In this document: positions 56,728 through 64,000 of the stretch, piece after piece
Numbering within the stretch: position 1 is the first letter of the stretch
Layout of the letters: every line of letters starts with the position of its first letter
Source: Aradus depressus
Taxonomy: Eukaryota; Arthropoda; Insecta; Hemiptera; Aradidae
DNA length: 64,000 bases
Direction of reading: 5' to 3'
Assembly (NCBI GenBank): GCA_963662175.1
Contig: OY759216.1
Location: 40,131,087 to 40,195,086, forward strand
The notes under the pieces: generated by a model
Told to the model about the DNA's origin: nothing
Databases searched by the model: none
The model's input: only the letters and a program-made list of their open reading frames with translations
Position numbers and translations under genes: made by a program

Positions 56728-58689
56728 CTAATCTAGCTCGTCGTGTAGCTCTCTAGTATACATGTTAAAGAGGATTGGTGACCAAACATCTCCCTGTAAC
56801 AGTCCTTTGTATGAGTCCATCTCTACGTCCCCTTCATCTGTCTTTATATATAGTGTTTTCTTAAATAAATATTTATGTAGCCATACCGTTATCTCCTGTG
56901 GGATTTTTGATTTATCGAGGACGTTTATTAGTTTGGTAATATTTACATTGTCATATGCTTTGTCTATGTCTATGAATAGGGCCATAAGTATTTGTTTTTT
57001 AGAAAATGCTATCTCGATTGAAGATGTGAGTATCATAAGGGCATCAGTTGTGGATCGGCCGCTACGGAAACCCAGACACTGTGGACTGAGAAGATTGTGA
57101 TATTCCACAAACCATTCGAATCTTTTCTTCATAATTATATTAAAAACTTTTGCTGGACAGGATAAGAGAGCTATGGGCCTGTATGAAGTGATTTCCTGCG
57201 GGTCTTTGTTTGGTTTTAGTATCGGTACTATTCGTATTTCGCGCCATTCTTCCGGAATTACTTTTAATCGGAGGGATTTATTGTAACACGCAATTAAGGA
57301 ATGTTTTATGTTATAAGGAAGTCTTTTAATCATCTGATAACTAATTTCGTCTCTGCCAGGAGCTGTATCTTTTTTGGAGCTGATGGCGGCATCGAACTCA
57401 GAGTTGGAGATTGGAAGCCTGAATATGTCCGATTTATCTATTATTGATTGAGAATGTAAGGTTGGGTCTGGAGGAGGCTGGGGTGGGTTTTGGGAAGGAT
57501 TTGTCAGTTTGAGTAGGTATTGTATGGCTGTCGATTTGCATTCGATGATTTTATTTTGAGTAAATGTTTTCACGTTTCTGAGTTGTTTCATTTTTTGCCA
57601 TACGTCGCTTGAATGATTAGGGTTAATCTCTTGAATGTAGGTCGTCCAGGTGTCTTTTTTGGATTTTTTAATGAGGTTTTTTGTTTTGTTGATCCTATGT
57701 CTCATTTCTTTATAGTTCTCTATGGTCATGTTTTGTTTGAATTTTTTTATCGATTCAGTTTTTTGGACATAAGATATTTTGATTTTGTCGTTCCACCAGC
57801 ATTTGGGTGTGAAGTTGTTCATGTTGTCTGTTCTGTATCTAGGTATGGTATTATCTCCGGCTTTGTTAATGAGGTTGGTCAGTTCAGTTATGTCCTCTGT
57901 CTGTAAGGGCCCCTGTTCTCTTAGGTATTGTTCGAAGTGACTGTAGTCGGTTGCTCTGAAATTTCGTCTCCCTGTTCCTAGCTGTCCTCCGCGGGCGAGT
58001 GCCCTCTCCAGGATCATCTCTATTATAAGGTGATCGCTGCCCAGACACTGGTCCGTCACCCTCCAACTCATCCTATAGCCCAAGTCTCCTGTACATAGGC
58101 TTAAGTCTACTGATGATCTGTTCTGGTTGGGGTGTGTAAGTCTAGTCGGTGTCTTCTCATTTAGTAGAACTAGTCCTGATGCTAATATTTCTTCAGATAT
58201 GAGTCGGCCCCGCGGGTTTTCTACCTCACTCCCCCACAGTCCGCTTTTTCCGTTTAGGTCACCGCATAGTATTGAAAATGGCAAGTTATCTATTGTAGAA
58301 AAGAGTTTTTGAATCTGAGCTTTAGAAGTTTTGGCCCCGGGGGATATGTATGAGTTGATAATATTAAGTGGAGGTATAGTGTTAGTTGTCCGAATCCCTA
58401 TTAGTTCTACGTTGGCTATATTATTTAATGTTATTTTTTCCCATTTTATTGATTTGTGAATGAGGAAAGCTACCCCTCCATACCCGTCTCTTCTGCTTAT
58501 CTGATAAAAGGAGTAGGTTTTGGAATTATGTTCTACTTTTGTGTTAAGCCATGTTTCTTGTAATGCCGCAATATGTACTTGGTTTACGTTCAGCAAATTG
58601 GTTAAAATTGCCCATTTATTGTTTATACTTCTAATGTTATGTTGTATGATTTTAATGTTTGTTTGTTGTGCACTGTTCATTGTGAGCAA
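56728..58689 (-). pseudogene. LINE ORF2 first part: endonuclease and RT fingers/palm
   Basis: From the ATG region at 58689 the 653 codons start with an AP-type endonuclease: IIQHNIRSINNK, ALQETWL with the catalytic glutamate, CGDLNGKSGLWGS, and SDHLII near residue 218. They continue into reverse transcriptase: KPNKDPQEITSYRPIALL, CLGFRSGRSTTDA, LFIDIDKAYDNVN with the motif A aspartate, and LLQGDVWSPILFNMY. The frame ends at an in-frame TAG (56730-56728) directly before the YADD box. All catalytic residues visible in this half are intact, so only this codon breaks the enzyme. Confidence 0.9.
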
Positions 58690-58881
58690 GTGTTATTATT
58701 ATAATTACTAAATTGTTGTTAAGATTGTAGAGCATGAATACTGTAAATATTATAATGAAGAGTATCCATCCTTTATAGGAAGAATTTCTAATAATGAATG
58801 AAAAGGAGGATTATATTTGTATATTTAGGATCAATGTTATTATGCGAGTTGGTATGGTTGTTATGTCCACTGTAAACGTAT

Positions 58882-60147
58882 TCAGTATGTTTCGCTGTCA
58901 TTGTCAGCGTCTATTTTGGATGAATTTGTAATGTCAGTCTTATCTGTTTTGAGGTGTTCCTCGGTGCCAATAGTTTTGTAGTCTAATGTTGATAGTTCTT
59001 CTATTTGTATGTTGTCTACAATGTGTTTGTTTTGAGTCACAATCTCATGGAGGGTCCTCCCAACTATGGTAAGCAGGTCTCTCTCAGACTTAGTCTGACC
59101 CTGATTTATTCTGTTCAGTAGTGTCGTGAGGGCGGCTATCAGTCGCTGTTCAGTAGATGTTCTCTGTGGGTTGTTGATATATACTGGCTTGTTGGTAGGC
59201 TCTGTGTCCTCGCTAACTGTCTTGCTAGGTCGGGGAGGGGTTGAGGGTGGGGATGAGGCGGGCCTCTTCTGCCCTACGTGCTTCGTTACTGTACGACTAT
59301 ATGAGGGTTGTCTCAGAGGGGGCTTACTATTGAGATGGGAGCGTGATGTTTCTTGGAGGTCCGGAAAATCAGATAAAATTGAAAATTTATTATAGTAAGG
59401 TTTTGTCTTGAGTGTCATCCGGTCTGCTTCGTAGTATGTGATACCTTTCAGAGCCATGGTCTCCTTTATGGTCTTTTGTCTGGCGTACTCCTCGCATGCT
59501 GTCCTGTCCGTGGTCCTGTGGGAGGTACCGCAGTAGTGGCATTTTGGGGAGTTAGGGCATTCGTCGAGCTGGTGTTTGGGATTCTGCTCCCCACAGTTGG
59601 CGCACTGTGCCTTGCTTCTACAGTATTGCCGGGTATGATTGTACCGTAAACAGTTAAAACACTGTATCACTCTATATACATATGGTTGAACCTTGCGAGG
59701 GGCTAAATATAAATATACTTCCTCCGGCAAAGTCTGCGAATAAAACGAAATTTTTACAGACAGAGTATCTTCAAGTCTTGGCGTACCTTCCTTGTCTTTT
59801 GTCCTTCTCTTTATCCTTGACACCTCAAAAACTCTGGATTTTGACGAAATATTTGCCTTTATCTCGTCTTCATCTATGTCGGTTGGAATATTTCTGATAA
59901 CGCCCACTTTTATGATATTTTGAGTTGGAATGTAGGCTTTGCAATTTATTATTTTGAGTAAGGGATGAGAAAGAAATGAATTTGCTAAATCGAATTTTGA
60001 AAATGTTACTTTTACTTTTTTCCTATTTATTCTTTTAACTTCTGTGAATTTAATATTGTATTGCAATAGGGATTTGCCTATTTTGATTTCATTTATATCA
60101 GATTCTGATTCTATGATTGTAATGTATGGTTTAGATGTTTCTTTGAT
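58882..60147 (-). pseudogene. LINE ORF1 (gag-like, three zinc knuckles), 5'-truncated
   Basis: The open frame extends from about 60147 to the stop at 58882. No ATG is present in the first part, which shows that the true N-terminus is lost. Residue numbers count from 60066. About 52-110 hold a conserved IIKVGVIRNIPTDIDEDEI segment typical of I-clade ORF1 proteins. About 135-195 hold three CCHC knuckles: CFNCLRYNHTRQYC, CANCGEQNPKHQLDEC and CHYCGTSHRTTDRTAC. A YYEA box follows (ITYYEADRM) and then a long polar Ser/Pro/Thr-rich tail. Such proteins bind the element's RNA in a ribonucleoprotein and help reverse transcription. A 192-nt gap separates it from ORF2. Confidence 0.85.
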
Positions 60148-60312
60148 TTACCCGAAAACAATTAGTCCTATAGAAAAAATGTTTCCTAAGAAAAATGTTC
60201 CTTATTAAATTTCTAATGTCTAATAAGATTTGAGAACGGATCAATAAAACCAAAGTTATAGCGCCTCAAAGAATGAAAAATAAATTTCCTTAAAAACTAT
60301 TTCAAGTTAGTT

Positions 60313-60620
60313 AGTTATTATGACCCGCGCTTTAATTACAAGGTCATATCGCCTACTACCAGAGCGCCCTTCCATCACTCTGGTCGACTTGAGCCCGACT
60401 CTACTATGGGAGTCCTAACTTTTGCCTACCCTAAATTTATATTCACCTAGGGTAGGGGTATTCTTTAACGAGTACCTGACATCGTACAAGCTCGGGATCA
60501 TCGCTTAACGTCCCATCCGAAGGACGGCGTGCTTAAGTTTATTTTACCTCCCAGATAAAATAAACTAAGGGACCCACGACCTGAAGGCAAGCACGCATAC
60601 CACTGAGCTACCGGCCCCCT
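60313..60620 (-). mobile_element. SINE family A, tandem copy 1
   Basis: Nearly full length. Almost identical to the adjoining copy at 60640-60958, except for a 14-nt deletion in the head ('cctgaaggc' instead of 'ccttgagctcagaaggc'). Both are followed by 'taaaaaatatttcaaa'. Confidence 0.9.
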
Positions 60621-60639
60621 AAAAAATATTTCAAAGGTT

Positions 60640-60958
60640 AGGTTTTATGACTCATGCCCGGGCTTTAACTACAAGGACATATCGCCTACTACCAGAGCGC
60701 CCTTTCGTCACTCTGGTCGACTTGAGCCCGACTCTACTATGGGAGTCCTAATTTTTACATACCCTAAATTTTTATTCACCTAGGGTAGGGGTCTTTAACG
60801 AGTACCTGACATCGTACAAGCTCGGGACCATCGCTTAACGCCCCATCCGAAGGACGGCGTGCTTAAGTTTATTTTACCTCCCAGATAAAATAAACTAAGG
60901 GACCCACGGCCTTGAGCTCAGAAGGCAAGCACATATACCACCCAGCTACCGGCGCCCT
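60640..60958 (-). mobile_element. SINE family A, tandem copy 2
   Basis: The longest copy, about 318 bp. The minus strand starts with the tRNA-like head GGCGCCGGTAGCTGGGTGGT, then the body with 'gggacgttaagcgatggt'-type text, and ends 'cccgggcatgagtcataaaa'. The shared right flank with copy 1 indicates tandem duplication rather than independent insertion. Confidence 0.9.
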
Positions 60959-61577
60959 AAAAAATATTTCAAAATAATGTTTTAATTGTATTACCTAGCA
61001 ACGAATTAAAAAATATTTTTTTCAATCTTGGTAGTTTTTATGAAAAATTAAAAAATATACATATGATGTGGCCATTACAGGACTTTCTTATACCAACCAC
61101 GCTTACAGATTACTTATTCTCTCTCCCTTCTCAAAATCATTTCATGCTGGGCTGGGTATAAGCAAGTCACTGTGAATTACTCTATACAATGAAACACAAA
61201 AATACCGCTGACGCCAACTCATTAGTTTCATACCCAGTAATGCCAATGTGAAATAATTTTGGGAAGGGGAGAGAGAGAGTGATCTGTAAGCGTGTTTGGT
61301 ATAAGAAAATCCTGTAATGGCAATTTTACATATATTTTTTAATTAAACATCTGTATCTGTCTACTGAGGCTAAACCTAGTATTAGGGGTGGGTTGAAGGT
61401 CACTGTTTTACCTGGAGACAACCCTTCCGGTAAACATTGTTAATGCATATTAACATGTTTATGCCTACTCTTAGAAGAAACTTGAGAGGTGATCATTACC
61501 GTTTCTTTCCGCCAATGATAAGAGGTCAGTGAACATCCTTCCTGATTAGATCGGGATTCTAACTAAAATATTGAACT

Positions 61578-61970
61578 TGAAACCGATATTAAACAATGAT
61601 GGAGTCTTCAAGGGATGGATTCAGCTGTTAGTTGTCGCTGGGAGCAATTGGGCAAATATGATATAAAAATTGTTCATTGAATGCAATGGTGAATGAAAAA
61701 GAAATAATGAGATTAGATTGATACGATAATTTAAAATTATGTTTTTATAAACAAAAATATTATTAAAAATAAAAAAAATCATTGAATTGATTTGAGGTAA
61801 TACATTTTAATTTTTCAAACACTGGGTGCCACTGTAAAATTAAACAAAAAGTCGTCGATGAGTCTCCGTCAATTTACTTGCCTAGAACGAAACCGATATT
61901 AAACAATGGTGGAGTCTTCAAGGGATGGATTCAGCTGTTAGTTGCCTCTGGGAGCAATTGGGCAAATATA
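61578..61970 (+). repeat. Unit of 225 bp bracketed by 85-bp direct repeats
   Basis: GAAACCGATATTAAACAATG with the following text ('gtcttcaagggatggattca', 'gctgttagttg') occurs at 61578-61660 and again at 61886-61970. In between lies the 225-bp unit also present at 52737-52965. The arrangement looks like an insertion with a long duplicated target or unequal exchange. No terminal inverted repeats are seen. Confidence 0.8.
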
Positions 61971-62489
61971 CTAATTTATTTACATATGAGCCGCTGAGAG
62001 GAAAAGTGGTCCAACCGCATTTAAGATAATTTTTGGGAAATTAAGGTTTTGCGTTTAAGCTGATGAAAAAATCGTACCAACATAATTTTGCTTCATTTTT
62101 GCATATTCTCAACCAAAGGATGTTGAAAAAACATGTGGTACAAAAAAATAATTTACTGGATCCATGAGCTTACCATACCACTTTTCCGCTTAGCGTTTCT
62201 CCAGATTTTGAGGACAGGTGGTACAACTCCATGACTTGAACCACTTTTCCATTCGAACCTTTAGTACACCAAGCTTCAATGATGTTTAAAACATGCTAAA
62301 AAAAAAGATATTTTGCGAATGTTAGCCAAATAGCTACGAGATAATATCTTGTAATAATTCTAAAATTGCTATCCTCTTCTGTTTTCAACCTTGATAAGAA
62401 AGGGTTTTCTGAAAGAAAATCAAAATCGTTAAATATTATTTTAAAAAACTACCGATTTAGGGGTCTTACTCTGAGGACTTCTGAATACT

Positions 62490-62790
62490 TTTACTAAGTT
62501 TCTTGTTGATACATTCGACAAGTTATTAGGGTTTTTGAATTAGGCCCCCCACTTCCCTTTGACCGATTTCACAGAAAATTGATATGATTGCGTTTTGGAT
62601 TCACATACTAAATTTCCTGCCGGTAAATTTTCACTCCGTCAGTTATTGGGGTATTTGTGTTGAGATTTCCCATCTAATCCTTTCTCTTCTACAGGTTTAG
62701 CTGAAAATCGATAGGTGACATCTTTATGAGGTTCAAGATACCTATATAAAATTGAATGTCGATATATTCATCCTATTGGGTGTTATAATG
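62490..62790 (+). repeat. Dispersed repeat family R, copy 5 (two or three units)
   Basis: 'cttgttgatacattcgacaa', 'gaccgatttcacagaaaatt', 'gcgttttggattcacatact' and 'aatgtcgatatattcatcct' mark units about 130-150 bp apart, as at 52915. Non-coding. Confidence 0.5.
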
Positions 62791-62799
62791 TCATCCGGG

Positions 62800-63400
62800 T
62801 GTGTGCTCGCCAGAGTTGTTTGTTTATATAAATAAAGCTGAATGTGTGTCTGTGCATGGCACACAGTCATCTAGCAAAGTAATATATGAAAATTTACTCT
62901 CGGACAACCTGGATAACTGGCTCGTCTCACATGAAAACGATCAAATGTATATTTATGAAACTTGAAGGTTATTTCAAGAAAGGCCCAATCAAATAAAGAC
63001 TGTGTTGTACAATAATATTAATTTGGGGAGGGAGGGGGCGACGCAGTTAAGAGAGAGGCCTCACTCTTTTTCTCTTTCTACAGCCAGGATAAATCGCGTA
63101 TTATTCCAAAGTATTCAACGAGAGAAGTTCAAAAATCCATACCCAGATGCGGGATTTGACTCCCACGAATATCATCAATATTTGACAAAATGTCGAAGTA
63201 AGTTTTTCTTTGTAGAAATTCTATTACTAGGAATACTCGTAGATGTTACTTTCTTTCCTTTCTTAGAAAACTAATCTTTTTTTTTTTATCGCTAATGTAT
63301 TTTTAGGAAAATGAGTTATTGTATTTATTGGAATCATCGTGTAACCTTGGGAACTGGGCAACTCTCTATTGTGATATTAATTTTTTTGTACAAGTTTTAC
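62800..63400. other. Spacer, nothing recognised
   Basis: A 90-codon frame at 63002-63274 shows no family similarity. I see no exon with confidence. Confidence 0.3.
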
Positions 63401-63401
63401 T

Positions 63402-63692
63402 ACTCGGCAGCGTGCTCGTCTTCGGAGCTCAAGATCGCGGGTGCGAAACCCGGCTAAGGCCCTTAGGTTTTTTTCTGGGATATATTAACATGGGACGTTA
63501 AGCGATGATTCCGAGGCTGTAAGTTGTTAGGTATTCGCTAAAAATCCATACCCCAGGTTGCTAAACCTGGATAGACAAAATTTAGTAGGTACTCCCACAG
63601 TACAGTCTGGCTCATGTCTACTAGAGCAACGAAAGATCTGGTAGTAGGCGATATGACCCCGTAGTTAAAGCCCGGACATGATTCACAATAAC
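63402..63692 (+). mobile_element. SINE family A copy
   Basis: The start is inside the tRNA-like head ('gcagcgtgctcgtcttcgga'), with GATCGCGGGTGCGAAACCCG as B box (one change). It runs through 'gacgttaagcgatgattccg' and ends 'cccggacatgattcacaata'. The A-box half is incomplete. Confidence 0.85.
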
Positions 63693-64000
63693 AAACAAAC
63701 TAGTGATACAGAACGGTTGGAGAAACGAATTCTCTTTTCTCCTCAGTTATTGATGAGTTTAATGAAAAAAATCGCAGTAAATGTACTACACGATGGGTAG
63801 AAATACCTGTGATTTGTTAAATTGAAATATAATTATTTGGAACATTAATTTATTCGAAACATTAGAAGAATTTCCTAGAAATTAGTACCTAGTAATTTAC
63901 AGCTGCTTATCACTATTGTTGGTTATCCAGTGTGTAGGCCGCTGTCGCAGGAATCAATCCATCGAAAAAGTATAATATATCTTATATAATTAGTATGTAA

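Larger units (their letters stand above)
54860..60147 (-). mobile_element. Nearly intact I-type non-LTR retrotransposon
   Basis: On the minus strand the element runs from a 5'-truncated ORF1 (open from about 60147), through ORF2, to a 64-nt 3' untranslated region and a 55-nt poly(A) tail (T run 54860-54914). It has a two-ORF plan, zinc knuckles in ORF1, and ORF2 order endonuclease, reverse transcriptase, RNase H and terminal CCHC, as in the I superfamily. Apart from the missing 5' end and one nonsense codon in ORF2 it is open over about 5 kb, so it is a young copy and active relatives probably exist in the genome. The insertion is flanked by inverted, not direct, similarity of about 30 nt (54821-54852 and 60125-60155). 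Confidence 0.9.

Noticed and set aside
55067..58711. Plus-strand frames opposite LINE ORF2
   Set aside because: Antisense shadows of the reverse transcriptase frame with no motifs of their own.

Overview
The window is animal nuclear DNA, strongly AT-rich, with long introns, AT microsatellites, long homopolymer runs and a dense population of transposable-element relics. Both genuine host genes are split by GT-AG introns. The repeat spectrum (non-LTR retrotransposons of I, R1 and jockey types, tRNA-derived SINEs, foldback elements) and a short type II membrane-anchored FkbM methyltransferase-fold protein suggest an arthropod. A crustacean such as a parasitic copepod would fit, but the species is an inference I cannot prove from the sequence.

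Two complete host genes can be reconstructed, head to head and about 2.4 kb apart. On the minus strand, six exons between 8902 and 5384 encode a 294-residue FkbM/Star-like membrane-anchored protein. On the plus strand, eleven exons between 11297 and 26651 encode a 437-residue ANKRD13C orthologue (ankyrin repeats plus GPCR-chaperone domain). Its exon 4 is unusual: the 3' end of the exon and its splice donor are repeated five times in tandem with a 50-bp period. Intron 9 carries a terminal-inverted-repeat DNA element with a decayed DUF7869-like open frame.

Everything else that I can identify is mobile or repetitive. Positions 376-2328 hold an internally deleted, GC-rich R1-type retrotransposon. 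Positions 33540-34340, 42800-43190, 48660-49190 and 54060-54430 hold jockey-type fragments, 16690-17000 an RNase H relic, and 51240-51460 a relic of a LINE C-terminus. The best preserved element is an I-type LINE on the minus strand (54860 to about 60147). It has a gag-like ORF1 with three zinc knuckles, then an ORF2 with endonuclease, reverse transcriptase, RNase H and a C-terminal zinc knuckle. One in-frame TAG just before the YADD box breaks ORF2, and the 5' end is truncated.

A tRNA-derived SINE family recurs at least ten times. Two or three other tRNA-headed families are present, along with several palindromic foldback/MITE-like elements: 47157-47636, 36464-36799 with a hammerhead-like core motif, 40222-40382, and a family at 9930, 22440, 28110 and 41270. 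Nine copies of a 22-bp unit have expanded inside the last of these. From 26652 to the right end I see no convincing host gene. No bacterial-type system, CRISPR array, rRNA or functional tRNA gene is seen.
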